Source of the DNA: Hydractinia symbiolongicarpus
Lineage: Eukaryota; Cnidaria; Hydrozoa; Anthoathecata; Hydractiniidae
Length of the DNA: 64,000 nt
Direction of reading: 5' to 3'
Assembly (NCBI RefSeq): GCF_029227915.1
Contig: NC_079877.1
Coordinates: forward strand, 186,001 to 250,000
Shown here in pieces: positions 46,441 to 60,540 of the stretch (the first letter of the stretch is position 1; every line of letters begins with the position of its first letter). Made by a program: the position numbers and the translations under genes. The notes beneath the pieces are model-generated. The model was not told the DNA's origin. It did not search any database and saw nothing but the letters and a program-made list of their open reading frames with translations.

Positions 46441-49146
46441 TATACAAAGAAAGTACCCTGTGAGTAAACTCATTTCCCGAACGATTTTTTAACTTATTTT
46501 TTCACCACTAAAGCGCATGAGACTTGTAGTTTTCAGGAATGTTTTCATTTTTGATGAGACGCTGAATAAAAGTAGTTTAATCGCCGGCAAACGAAAACCC
46601 GCGATTTCCCGTAAATCCCGTGCTTGGCGCGTATAGTCGAGCATATACAAAGAAAGTACACTGCGAGTAAACTCATTTCCAGAACGATTTTTTAAATTAT
46701 CTTTTCACCACTAAAACGCACGAGACTTGTAGTTTTCAAAAATGTTTTCATTTTTAATGAGACGCTGAATAAAAGAAGTTTAATTGCTTGCAAACGAAAA
46801 CCCGCGAATTCCCGTAAATCCCGGACTCGGCCCATATAGCCAAAAGTATACAAAGAAAGTATCCAGGGAGTAAACTCATTTCCCGAACGATTTTTTAAAT
46901 TATTTTTTCACCACTAAAACGCATGAGACTTGTAGTTTTCAAAAATGTTTTCATTTTTGATGAGACGCTGAATAAAAGAAGTTTAATCGCTGGCAAACGA
47001 AAACCCGCGAATTCCCGTAAATCCCGGACTCGGCCCGTATAGCCAAAAGTATACAAAGAAAGTATCCAGGGAGTAAACTCATTTTCCGAACGATTTTTTA
47101 AATTATTTTTTCACCACTAAAACGCATGAGACTTGTAGTTTTCAAAAATGTTTTCATTTTTGATGAGACGCGGAATAAAAGAAGTTTAATCGCCGGCAAA
47201 CGAAAACCCGCGATTTCCCGTACATCCCGGACTCGGCCCGTATAGTCAAAAGTAAACAAAGAAAATACCCAGGGAGTAAACTCATTTCCCGAACGTTTTT
47301 TTAAATTATTTTTTCACTACTAAAACGTATGAGACTTGTAGTTTTCAAAAATGTTTTCATTTTTGATGAGACGCTGAATAAAAGAGGTTTAATCGCCGGC
47401 AAACAAAAACCCGCCATTTTCCGTAAATCCCGGACTCAGCCCGTATAGTCAAATGTATACAAAGAAAGTACCCTGCGAGTAAACTCATTTCCAGAACGAT
47501 TTTTTAAATTATCTTTTCACCACTAAAACGCACGAGACTTGTAGTTTTCAAAAATGTTTTCATTTTTGATGAGACGCTGAATAAAAGAAGTTTAATCGCC
47601 GGCAAACGAAAACCCGCGAATTCCCGTTAATCCCGGACTCGGTCCGTATAGTCAAAAGTATACAAAAAAGTACCCTGCGAGTAAACTCATTTCCAGAACG
47701 ATTTTTTAAATTATCTTTTCACCACTAAAACGCACGAGACTTGTAGTTTTCAAAAATGTTTTCATTTTTGATGAGACGCTGAATAAAAGAAGTTTAATCA
47801 CCGGCAAACGAAAACCCGCGAATTCCTGTAAATCCCGGACTCGGTCCGTATAGTCAAAAGTATACAAAGAAAATACCCAGGGAGTAAACTCATTTCCAGA
47901 ACGATTTTTTAAATTATCTTTTCACCACTAAAACGCATGAGACTTGTAGTTTTCAAAAATGTTTTCATTTTTGATGAGACGCGGAATAAAAGATGTTTAA
48001 TCACCGGCAAACGAAAAGCCGCGATTTCCCGTAAATCCCGGACTCGGCCCGTATCGTCAAAAGTGTACAAAGAAAATACCCAGGGAGTAAACTCATTTCC
48101 CGAACGATTTTTTAAATTATTTTTTTACCACTAAAACGTATGAGACTTGTAGTTTACAAAAATGTTTTCATTTTTGATGAGACGCTGAATAAAAGAAGTT
48201 TAATCGCCGGCAAACGAAAACCCGCGAATTCCCGTAAATCCCAGACTTGGCCCGTACAGTCAAAAGTATACAAAGAAAATACCCAGGGAGTAAACTTCTT
48301 TCCCGAACGATTTTTTAAATTATTTTTTCACCACTAAAACGCATGAGACTTGTAGTTTTCAGGAATGTTTTCATTTTTGATGAGACGCTGAATAAAAGAA
48401 GTTTAATCGCCGGCAAACGAAAACCCGCGATTTCCCGTAAATCCCGCGCTTGGCCCGTATAGTCGAATGTGTATAAAGAAAGTACCCTGTGAGTAAACTC
48501 ATTTCCCGAGGGAGGGAGTAAACTTATTTCCCGAACGATTTTTTAAATTATTTTTTCAACACTAAAACGCATGAGACTTGTAGTTTTCAAAAATGTTTTC
48601 ATTTTTGATGAGACGCTGAATAAAAGAAATTTAATCGCCGGCAAACGAAAACCCGCGATTTCCCGTAAATCCCGTGCTTGGCTCGTATAGTCGAGTATAT
48701 ACAAAGAAAGTACCCTGTGAGTAAACTCATTTCGAGAACGATTTTTTAAATTATCTTTTCACCACTAAAACGCATGAGACTTGTAGTTTTCAAAAATGAT
48801 TTCATTTTTGATGAGACGCGGAATAAAAGAAGTTTAATCGCCGGCAAACAAAAATCCGCCATTTCCCGTAAATCCCGGACTCAGCCCGTATAGTCAAATG
48901 TATACAAAGAAAGTACCCTGCGAGTAAACTCATTTCCAGAACGATTTTTTAAATTATCTTTTCACCACTAAAACGCAGGAGACTTGTAGTTTTCAAAAAT
49001 GTTTTCATTTTTGATGAGACGCGGAATAAAAGATGTTTAATCACCGGCAAACGAAAAGCCGCGATTTCCCGTAAATCCCGGACTCGGCCCGTATCGTCAA
49101 AAGTGTACAAAGAAAATACCCAGGGAGTAAACTCATTTCCCGAACG
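46441..49146 (+). repeat. 3476-bp HOR, copy 2
   Basis: Second copy of 42965-45670. Its right half (from 47.29 kb) is also the first unit of the 9-monomer HOR, so the 9-mer arose inside this copy. Confidence 0.86.
48510..48534 (+). repeat. 25-bp partial duplication (instance 2)
   Basis: Same insert with the same GAGGGAGGGAG break, 3476 bp after instance 1. Confidence 0.9.
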
Positions 49147-50360
49147 TTTTTTTAAATTATTTTTTCACTACTAAAACGTATGAGACTTGTAGTTTTCAAA
49201 AATGTTTTCATTTTTGATGAGACGCTGAATAAAAGAGGTTTAATCGCCGGCAAACAAAAACCCGCCATTTTCCGTAAATCCCGGACTCAGCCCGTATAGT
49301 CAAATGTATACAAAGAAAGTACCCTGCGAGTAAACTCATTTCCAGAACGATTTTTTAAATTATCTTTTCACCACTAAAACGCACGAGACTTGTAGTTTTC
49401 AAAAATGTTTTCATTTTTGATGAGACGCTGAATAAAAGAAGTTTAATCGCCGGCAAACGAAAACCCGCGAATTCCCGTTAATCCCGGACTCGGTCCGTAT
49501 AGTCAAAAGTATACAAAAAAGTACCCTGCGAGTAAACTCATTTCCAGAACGATTTTTTAAATTATCTTTTCACCACTAAAACGCACGAGACTTGTAGTTT
49601 TCAAAAATGTTTTCATTTTTGATGAGACGCTGAATAAAAGAAGTTTAATCACCGGCAAACGAAAACCCGCGAATTCCTGTAAATCCCGGACTCGGTCCGT
49701 ATAGTCAAAAGTATACAAAGAAAATACCCAGGGAGTAAACTCATTTCCAGAACGATTTTTTAAATTATCTTTTCACCACTAAAACGCATGAGACTTGTAG
49801 TTTTCAAAAATGTTTTCATTTTTGATGAGACGCGGAATAAAAGATGTTTAATCACCGGCAAACGAAAAGCCGCGATTTCCCGTAAATCCCGGACTCGGCC
49901 CGTATCGTCAAAAGTGTACAAAGAAAATACCCAGGGAGTAAACTCATTTCCCGAACGATTTTTTAAATTATTTTTTTACCACTAAAACGTATGAGACTTG
50001 TAGTTTACAAAAATGTTTTCATTTTTGATGAGACGCTGAATAAAAGAAGTTTAATCGCCGGCAAACGAAAACCCGCGAATTCCCGTAAATCCCAGACTTG
50101 GCCCGTACAGTCAAAAGTATACAAAGAAAATACCCAGGGAGTAAACTTCTTTCCCGAACGATTTTTTAAATTATTTTTTCACCACTAAAACGCATGAGAC
50201 TTGTAGTTTTCAGGAATGTTTTCATTTTTGATGAGACGCTGAATAAAAGAAGTTTAATCGCCGGCAAACGAAAACCCGCGATTTCCCGTAAATCCCGCGC
50301 TTGGCCCGTATAGTCGAATGTGTATAAAGAAAGTACCCTGTGAGTAAACTCATTTCCCGA

Positions 50361-50385
50361 GGGAGGGAGTAAACTTATTTCCCGA
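50361..50385 (+). repeat. 25-bp partial duplication (instance 3)
   Basis: Same insert, 1851 bp after instance 2. Confidence 0.9.
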
Positions 50386-52212
50386 ACGATTTTTTAAATT
50401 ATTTTTTCAACACTAAAACGCATGAGACTTGTAGTTTTCAAAAATGTTTTCATTTTTGATGAGACGCTGAATAAAAGAAATTTAATCGCCGGCAAACGAA
50501 AACCCGCGATTTCCCGTAAATCCCGTGCTTGGCTCGTATAGTCGAGTATATACAAAGAAAGTACCCTGTGAGTAAACTCATTTCGAGAACGATTTTTTAA
50601 ATTATCTTTTCACCACTAAAACGCATGAGACTTGTAGTTTTCAAAAATGATTTCATTTTTGATGAGACGCGGAATAAAAGAAGTTTAATCGCCGGCAAAC
50701 AAAAATCCGCCATTTCCCGTAAATCCCGGACTCAGCCCGTATAGTCAAATGTATACAAAGAAAGTACCCTGCGAGTAAACTCATTTCCAGAACGATTTTT
50801 TAAATTATCTTTTCACCACTAAAACGCAGGAGACTTGTAGTTTTCAAAAATGTTTTCATTTTTGATGAGACGCGGAATAAAAGATGTTTAATCACCGGCA
50901 AACGAAAAGCCGCGATTTCCCGTAAATCCCGGACTCGGCCCGTATCGTCAAAAGTGTACAAAGAAAATACCCAGGGAGTAAACTCATTTCCCAAACGATT
51001 TTTTAAATTATTTTTTCACCACTAAAACGTATGAGACTTGTAGTTTACAAAAATGTTTTCATTTTTGATGAGACGCTGAATAAAAGAAGTTTAATCGCCG
51101 GCAAACGAAAACCCGCGAATTCCCGTAAATCCCGGACTTGGCTCGTACAGTCAAAAGTATACAAAGAAAATACCCAGGGAGTAAACTTATTTCCCAAACG
51201 ATTTTTTAAATTATTTTTTCACCACTAAAACGCATGAGACTTGTAGTTTTCAGGAATGTTTTCATTTTTGATGAGACGCTGAATAAAAGAAGTTTAATCG
51301 CCGGCAAACGAAAACCCGCGATTTCCCGTAAATCCCGCGCTTGGCCCGTATCGTCGAATGTGTATAAAGAAAGTACCCTGTGAGTAAACTCATTTCCCGA
51401 ACGATTTTTTAAATTATTTTTTCAACACTAAAACGCATGAGACTTGTAGTTTTCAAAAATGTTTTCATTTTTGATGAGACGCTGAATAAAAGAAATTTAA
51501 TCGCCGGCAAACGAAAACCCGCGATTTCCCGTAAATCCCGTGCTTGGCTCGTATAGTCGAGTATATACAAAGAAAGTACCCAGGGAGTAAACTTATTTCC
51601 CGAACGATTTTTTAAATTATTTTTTCAACACTAAAACGCATGAGACTTGTAGTTTTCAAAAATGTTTTCATTTTTGATGAGACGCTGAATAAAAGAAATT
51701 TAATCGCCGGCAAACGAAAACCCGCGATTTCCCGTAAATCCCGTGCTTGGCTCGTATAGTCGAGTATATACAAAGAAAGTACCCTGTGAGTAAACTCATT
51801 TCGAGAACGATTTTTTAAATTATCTTTTCAGCACTAAAACGCATGAGACTTGTAGTTTTCAAAAATGTTTTCATTTTTGATGAGACGCGGAATAAAAGAA
51901 GTTTAATCGCCGGCAAACAAAAATCCGCCATTTCCCGTAAATCCCGGACTCAGCCCGTATAGTCAAATGTATACAAAGAAAGTACCCAGGGAGTAAACTT
52001 ATTTCCCGAACGATTTTTTAAATTATTTTTTCACCACTAAAACGCATGAGACTTGTAGTTTTCAGGAATGTTTTCATTTTTGATGAGACGCTGAATAAAA
52101 GAAGTTTAATCGCCGGCAAACGAAAACCCGCGATTTCCCGTAAATCCCGCGCTTGGCCCGTATAGTCGAATGTGTATAAAGAAAGTACCCTGTGAGTAAA
52201 CTCATTTCCCGA

Positions 52213-52237
52213 GGGAGGGAGTAAACTTATTTCCCGA
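52213..52237 (+). repeat. 25-bp partial duplication (instance 4)
   Basis: Same insert, 1852 bp after instance 3. The next 9-monomer units (about 54 and 55.9 kb) lack it and have a period of 1826 bp. Confidence 0.9.
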
Positions 52238-55200
52238 ACGATTTTTTAAATTATTTTTTCAACACTAAAACGCATGAGACTTGTAGTTTTCAAAAATGTT
52301 TTCATTTTTGATGAGACGCTGAATAAAAGAAATTTAATCGCCGGCAAACGAAAACCCGCGATTTCCCGTAAATCCCGTGCTTGGCTCGTATAGTCGAGTA
52401 TATACAAAGAAAGTACCCTGTGAGTAAACTCATTTCGAGAACGATTTTTTAAATTATCTTTTCACTACTAAAACGCATGAGACTTGTAGTTTTCAAAAAT
52501 GTTTTCATTTTTGATGAGACGCGGAATAAAAGAAGTTTAATCGCCGGCAAACAAAAATCCGCCATTTCCCGTAAATCCCGGACTCAGCCCGTATAGTCAA
52601 ATGTATACAAAGAAAGTACCCTGCGAGTAAACTCATTTCCAGAACGATTTTTTAAATTATCTTTTCACCACTAAAACGCATGAGACTTGTAGTTTTCAAA
52701 AATGTTTTCATTTTTGATGAGACGCGGAATAAAAGATGTTTAATCACCGGCAAACGAAAAGCCGCGATTTCCCGTAAATCCCGGACTCGGCCCGTATCGT
52801 CAAAAGTGTACAAAGAAAATACCCAGGGAGTAAACTCATTTCCCAAACGATTTTTTAAATTATTTTTTCACCACTAAAACGTATGAGACTTGTAGTTTAC
52901 AAAAATGTTTTCCTTTTTGATGAGACGCTGAATAAAAGAAGTTTAATCGCCGGCAAACGAAAACCCGCGAATTCCCGTAAATCCCGGACTTGGCCCGTAC
53001 AGTCAAAAGTATACAAAGAAAATACCCAGGGAGTAAACTTATTTCCCGAACGATTTTTTAAATTATTTTTTCACCACTAAAACGCATGAGACTTGTAGTT
53101 TTCAGGAATGTTTTCATTTTTGGTGAGAGGCTGAATAAAAGAAGTTTAATCGCCGGCAAACGAAAACCCGCGATTTCCCGTAAATCCCGCGCTTGGCCCG
53201 TATAGTCGAATGTGTATAAAGAAAGTACCCTGTGAGTAAACTCATTTCCCGAACGATTTTTTAAATTATTTTTTCAACACTAAAACGCATGAGACTTGTA
53301 GTTTTCAAAAATGTTTTCATTTTTGATGAGACGCTGAATAAAAGAAATTTAATCGCCGGCAAACGAAAACCCGCGATTTCCCGTAAATCCCGTGCTTGGC
53401 TCGTATAGTCGAGTATATACAAAGAAAGTACCCAGGGAGTAAACTTATTTCCCGAACGATTTTTTAAATTATTTTTTCAACACTAAAACGCATGAGACTT
53501 GTAGTTTTCAAAAATGTTTTCATTTTTGATGAGACGCTGAATAAAAGAAATTTAATCGCCGGCAAACGAAAACCCGCGATTTCCCGTAAATCCCGTGCTT
53601 GGCTCGTATAGTCGAGTATATACAAAGAAAGTACCCTGTGAGTAAACTCATTTCGAGAACGATTTTTTAAATTATCTTTTCACCACTAAAACGCATGAGA
53701 CTTGTAGTTTTTAAAAATGTTTTCATTTTTGATGAGACGCGGAATAAAAGAAGTTTAATCTCCGGCAAACAAAAATCCGCCATTTCCCGTAAATCCCGGA
53801 CTCAGCCCGTATAGTCAAATGTATACAAAGAAAGTACCCTGCGAGTAAACTCATTTCCAGAACGATTTTTTAAATTATCTTTTCACCACTAAAACGCACG
53901 AGACTTGTAGTTTTCAAAAATGTTTTCATTTTTGATGAGACGCTGAATAAAAGAAGTTTAATCGCCGGCAAACGAAAACCTGCGAATTCCCGTAAATCCC
54001 GGACTCAGCCCGGAAAGTCAAAAGTATACAAAGAAAATACCCAGGGAGTAAACTCATTTCCAGAACGATTTTTTAAATTATCTTTTCACCACTAAAACGC
54101 ATGAGACTTGTAGTTTTCAAAAATGTTTTCATTTTTGATGAGACGCTGAATAAAAGAAGTTTAATCGCCGGCAAACGAAAACCCGCGAATTCCCGTAAAT
54201 CCCGGACTCGGCCCGTATAGTCAAAAGTATACAAAAAAGTACCCTGCGAGTAAACTCATTTCCAGAACGATTTTTTAAATTATCTTTTCACCACTAAAAC
54301 GCACGAGACTTGTAGTTTTCAAAAATGTTTTTATTTTTGATGAGACGCTGAATAAAAGAAGTTTAATCGCCGGCAAACGAAAACACGCGAATTCCTGTAA
54401 ATCCCGGACTCGGTCCGTATAGTCAAAAGTATACAAAGAAAATACCCAGGGAGTAAACTCATTTCCAGAACGATTTTTTAAATTATCTTTTCACCACTAA
54501 AACGCATGAGACTTGTAGTTTTCAAAAATGTTTTCATTTTTGATGAGACGCTGAATAAATGATGTTTAATCACCGGCAAACGAAAAGCCGCGATTTCCCG
54601 TAAATCCCGGACTCGGCCCGTATCGTCAAAAGTGTACAAAGAAAATACCCAGGGAGTAAACTCATTTCCCAAACGATTTTTTAAATTATTTTTTCACCAC
54701 TAAAACGTATGAGACTTGTAGTTTACAAAAATGTTTTCATTTTTGATGAGACGCTGAATAAAAGAAGTTTAATCGCCGGCAAACGAAAACCCGCGAATTC
54801 CCGTAAATCCCGGACTTGGCCCGTACAGTCAAAAGTATACAAAGAAAATACCCAGGGAGTAAACTTATTTCCCGAACGATTTTTTAAATTATTTTTTCAC
54901 CACTAAAACGCATGAGACTTGTAGTTTTCAGGAATGTTTTCATTTTTGATGAGAGGCTGAATAAAAGAAGTTTAATCGCCGGCAAACGAAAACCCGCGAT
55001 TTCCCGTAAATCCCGCGCTTGGCCCGTATAGTCGAATGTGTATAAAGAAAGTACCCTGTGAGTAAACTCATTTCCCGAACGATTTTTTAAATTATTTTTT
55101 CAACACTAAAACGCATGAGACTTGTAGTTTTCAAAAATGTTTTCATTTTTGATGAGACGCTGAATAAAAGAAATTTAATCGCCGGCAAACGAAAACCCGC

Positions 55201-56686
55201 GATTTCCCGTAAATCCCGTGCTTGGCTCGTATAGTCGAGTATATACAAAGAAAGTACCCAGGGAGTAAACTTATTTCCCGAACGATTTTTTAAATTATTT
55301 TTTCAACACTAAAACGCATGAGACTTGTAGTTTTCAAAAATGTTTTCATTTTTGATGAGACGCTGAATAAAAGAAATTTAATCTATGGCAAACGAAAACC
55401 CGCGATTTCCCGTAAATCCGGTGCTTGGCTCGTATAGTCGAGTATATACAAAGAAAGTACCCTGTGAGTAAACTCATTTCGAGAACGATTTTTTAAATTA
55501 TCTTTTCACCACTAAAACGCATGAGACTTGTAGTTTTTAAAAATGTTTTCATTTTTGATGAGACGCGGAATAAAAGAAGTTTAATCTCCGGCAAACAAAA
55601 ATCCGCCATTTCCCGTAAATCCCGGACTCAGCCCGTATAGTCAAATGTATACAAAGAAAGTACCCTGCGAGTAAACTCATTTCCAGAACGATTTTTTAAA
55701 TTATCTTTTCACCACTAAAACGCACGAGACTTGTAGTTTTCAAAAATGTTTTCATTTTTGATGAGACGCTGAATAAAAGAAGTTTAATCGCCGGCAAACG
55801 AAAACCCGCGAATTCCCGTAAATCCCGGACTCAGCCCGGAAAGTCAAAAGTATACAAAGAAAATACCCAGGGAGTAAACTCATTTCCAGAACGATTTTTT
55901 AAATTATCTTTTCACCACTAAAACGCATGAGACTTGTAGTTTTCAAAAATGTTTTCATTTTTGATGAGACGCTGAATAAAAGAAGTTTAATCGCCGGCAA
56001 ACGAAAACCCGCGAATTCCCGTAAATCCCGGACTCGGCCCGTATAGTCAAAAGTATACAAAAAAGTACCCTGCGAGTAAACTCATTTCCAGAACGATTTT
56101 TTAAATTATCTTTTCACCACTAAAACGCACGAGACTTGTAGTTTTCAAAAATGTTTTTATTTTTGATGAGACGCTGAATAAAAGAAGTTTAATCGCCGGC
56201 AAACGAAAACACGCGAATTCCTGTAAATCCCGGACTCGGTCCGTATAGTCAAAAGTATACAAAGAAAATACCCAGGGAGTAAACTCATTTCCAGAACGAT
56301 TTTTTAAATTATCTTTTCACCACTAAAACGCATGAGACTTGTAGTTTTCAAAAATGTTTTCATTTTTGATGAGACGCTGAATAAAAGATGTTTAATCACC
56401 GGCAAACGAAAAGCCGCAATTTCCCGTAAATCCCGGACTCGGCCCGTATAGTCAAAAGTATACAAAGAAAGTACCCTGCGAGTAAACTCATTTCCAGAAC
56501 GATTTTTTAAATTATCTTTTCACCACTAAAACGCATGAGACTTGTAGTTTTCAAAAATGTTTTCATTTTTGATGAGACGCTGAATAAAAGATGTTTAATC
56601 ACCGGCAAACGAAAAGCCGCGATTTCCCGTAAATCGAGGACTCGGCCCGTATAGTCAAAAGTATACAAAGAAAGTACCCTGCGAGT

Positions 56687-59600
56687 AAACTCATTTCCAG
56701 AACGATTTTTTAAATTATCTTTTCACCACTAAAACGCATGAGACTTGTAGTTTTCAAAAATGTTTTTATTTTTGATGAGACGCTGAATAAAAGATGTTTA
56801 ATCACCGGCAAACGAAAAGCCGCGATTTCCCGTAAATCCCGGACTCGGCCCGTATAGCCAAAAGTATACAAAGAAAGTATCCAGGGAGTAAACTCATTTC
56901 CCGAACGATTTTTTAAATTATTTTTTCACCACTAAAACGCATGAGACTTGCAGTTTTCAAAAATGTTTTCATTTTTGATGAGACGCGGAATAAAAGAAGT
57001 TTAATCGCCGGCAAACGAAAACCCGCGATTTGTCGTACATCCCGGACTCGGCCCGTATAGTCAAAAGTATATAAAGAAAATACCCAGGGAGTAAACTCAT
57101 TTCCCGAACGATTTTTTAAATTATTTTTTCACCACTAAAACGTATGAGACTTGTAGTTTTCAAAAATGTTTTCATTTTTGATGAGACGCTGAATAAAAGA
57201 AGTTTAATCGCCGGCAAACGAAAACCCGCAAATTCCCGTAAATCCCGGACTCGGCCCGTATAGTCAAAAGTATACAAAGAAAATACCCAGGGAGTAAACT
57301 CATTTCCAGAACGATTTTTTAAATTATCTTTTCACCACTAAAACGGATGAGACTTGTAGTTTTCAAAAATGTTTTCATTTTTGATGAGACGCTGAATAAA
57401 AGATGTTTAATCACCGGCAAACGAAAAGCCGCGATTTTCCGTAAATCCCGGACTCGGCCCGTATAGTCAAAAGTATACAAAGAAAGTACCCTGCGAGTAA
57501 ACTCATTTCCAGAACGATTTTTTAAATTATCTTTTCACCACTAAAACGCATGAGACTTGTAGTTTTCAAAAATGTTTTCATTTTTGATGAGACGCTGAAT
57601 AAAAAATGTTTAATCACCGGCAAACGAAAAGCCGCGATTTCCCGTAAATCCCGGACTCGGCCCGTATAGTCAAAAGTATACAAAGAAAGTACCCTGCGAG
57701 TAAACTCATTTCCATAACGATTTTTTAAATTATCTTTTCACCACTAAAACGCACGAGACTTTTAGTTTTCAAAAATGTTTTCATTTTTGATGAGACGCTG
57801 AATAAAAGATGTTTAATCACCGGCAAACGAAAAGCCGCGATTTCCCGTAAATCCCGGACTCGGCCCGTATAGCCAAAAGTATACAAAGAAAGTATCCAGG
57901 GAGTAAACTCATTTCCCGAACGATTTTTTAAATTATTTTTTCACCACTAAAACGCATGAGACTTGTAGTTTTCAAAAATGTTTTCATTTTTGATGAGACG
58001 CGGAATAAAAGAAGTTTAATCGCCGGCAAACGAAAACCCGCGATTTGCCGTACATCCCGGACTCGGCCCGTATAGTCAAAAGTATATAAAGAAAATACCC
58101 AGGGAGTAAACTCATTTCCCGAACGATTTTTTAAATTATTTTTTCACCACTAAAACGTATGAGACTTGTAGTTTTCAAAAATGTTTTGATTTTTGATGAG
58201 ACGCTGAATAAAAGAAGTTTAATCGCCGGCAAACGAAAACCCGCAAATTCCCGTAAATCTCGGACTAGGCCCGTATAGCCAAAAGTATACAAAGAAAGTA
58301 TCCAGGGAGTAAACTCATTTCCCGAACGATTTTTTAAATTATTTTTGCACCACTAAAACGCATGAGACTTGTAGTTTTCAAAAATGTTTTCATTTTTGAT
58401 GAGACGCGGAATAAAAGAAGTTTAATCGCCGGCAAACGAAAACCCGCGAATTCCCGTAAATCCCGGACTCGGCCCGTATAGTCAAAAGTATACAAAGAAA
58501 ATACCCAGGGAGTAAACTCATTTCCAGAACGATTTTTTAAATTATCTTTTCACCACTAAATCGCACGAGACTTGTAGTTTTCAAAAATGTTTTCATTTTT
58601 GATGAGACGCTGAATAAAAGAAGTTTAATCGCCGGCAAACGAAAACCCGCGAATTCCCGTAAATCCTGGACTCGGCTTGGAAAGTCAAAAGTATACAAAG
58701 AAAATACCCAGGGAGTAAACTCATTTCCAGAACGATTTTTTAAATTATCTTTTCACCACTAAAACGCATGACACTTGTAGTTTTCAAAAATGTTTTCATT
58801 TTTGATGAGACGCTGAATAAAAGAAGTTTAATCGCTGGCAAACGAAAACCCGCGAATTCCCGTAAATCTCGGACTCGGCCCGTATAGCCAAAAGTATACA
58901 AAGAAAGTATCCAGGGAGTAAACTCATTTCCCGAACGATTTTTTAAATTATTTTTTCACCACTAAAACGCATGAGACTTGAAGTTTTCAAGAATGTTTTC
59001 ATTTTTGATGAGACGCTGAATAAAAGAAGTTAAATCGCCAGCAAACGAAAACCCGCGAATTCCCGTAAATCCCGGACTCGGCCCGTATAGTCGAATGTAT
59101 ACAAAGAAAGTACCCTGTGAGTAAACTCATTTCTCGAACGATTTTTTAAATTATTTTTTCACCACTAAAACGCATGAGACTTGTAGTTTTCAAAAATGTT
59201 TTCATTTTTGATGAGACGCTGAATAAAAGAAGTTTAATCGCTGGCAAACGAAAACCCGCGATTTCCCGTAAACCCCGCGCTTGGCCCGTATAGTCGAATG
59301 TATACAAAGAAAGTACCCTGTGAGTAAACTCATTTCGAGAACGATTTTTTAAATTATCTTTTCACCACTAAAACGCATGAGACTTGTAGTTTTCAAAAAT
59401 GTTTTCATTTTTGATGAGACGCTGAATAAAAGAAGTTTAATCGCCGGCAAACAAAAACCCGCCATTTCCCGGAAATCCCGGACTCAGCCCGTATAGTCAA
59501 ATGTATACAAAGAAAGTACCCTGCGAGTAAACTCATTTCCAGAACAATTTTTTAAATTATCTTTTCACCACTAAAACGCACGAGACTTGTAGTTTTCAAA

Positions 59601-60540
59601 AATGTTTTCATTTTTGATGAGACGCTGAATAAAAGAAGTTTAATCGCCGGCAAACGAAAACCCGCGAATTCCCGTAAATCCTGGACTCGGCCCGTATAGT
59701 CAAAAGTATACAAAAAAGTACCCTGCGAGTAAACTCATTTCCAGAACGATTTTTTAAATTATCTTTTCACCACTAAAACGCACGAGACTTGTAGTTTTCA
59801 AAAATGTTTTCATTTTTGATGAGACGCTGAATAAAAGAAGTTTAATCGCCGGCAAACGAAAACCCGCGAATTCCCGTAAATCCCGCACTCGGTCCGTATA
59901 GTCAAAAGTATACAAAGAAAATACCCAGGGAGTAAACTCATTTCCAGAACGATTTTTTAAATTATCTTTTCACCACTAAATCGCATGAGACTTGTAGTTT
60001 TTAAAAATGTTTTCATTTTTGATGAGACGCTGAATAAAAGATGTTTAATCACCGGCAAACGAAAAGCCGCGATTTCCCGTAAATCCCGGACTCGGCCCGT
60101 ATAGTCAAAAGTGTACAAAGAAAATACCCAGGAAGTAAACTCATTTCCCGAACGATTTTTTAAATTATTTTTTCACCACTAAAACGTATGAGACTTGTAG
60201 TTTTCAAAAATGTTTTCATTTTTGATGAGACGCTGAATAAAAGAAGTTTAATCGCCGGCAAACGAAAACCCGCCAATTCCCGTAAATCCCGGACTTGGCC
60301 TGTACAGTCAAAAGTACACAAAGAAAATACCCAGGGAGTAAACTTATTTCCCGAACGATTTTTTAAATTATTTTTTCACCACTAAAACGCATGAGACTTG
60401 TAGTTTTCAGGAATGTTTTCATTTTTGATGAGACGCTGAATAAAAGAAGTTTAATCACCGGAAACGAAAACACGCGAATTCCTGTAAATCCCGGACTCGG
60501 TCCGTATAGTCAAAAGTATACAAAAAAATACCCAGGGAGT
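56687..60540 (+). repeat. 3854-bp HOR (19 monomers), copy 1
   Basis: Repeated from 60541 to the right edge at an offset of 3854 bp (19 x 203 - 3). Shared rare markers are TGTTTTTATTTTTG (56761 and 60615), GACTTGCAGTT (about 56945 and 60799), GATTTGTCGTACATCC, ATGTTTTGATTTTTG (58181 and 62035), ATTTTTGCACCAC, CTAAATCGCACGAG, GGCTTGGAAAGTC, ATGACACTTG and TTCTCGAACG. Inside it several neighbours are of one type (GATGTTTAATCACCGG with AAAAGCCGC), a sign of single-monomer amplification. Confidence 0.92.

Larger units (their letters stand above)
47287..56436 (+). repeat. 9-monomer HOR array (1826/1851 bp), about five units
   Basis: Best-matching pairs: 47287-49137 with 49138-50988 (1851 bp), 50130-51984 with 51985-53836 (1852 bp), and 52628-54453 with 54454-56279 (1826 bp, plus a partial third copy to about 56436). 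9 x 203 is 1827, and the 25-bp insert explains 1851/1852. Markers are GTATCGTCAAAAGTGTAC, TTTACAAAAATG, CAACACTAAAACG, AAAAATCCGCC, CCCGCGCTTGG and, in the last pair, AGCCCGGAAAGTC (54007 and 55833). Copies overlap in register, so the exact crossover points are not fixed. Confidence 0.86.
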
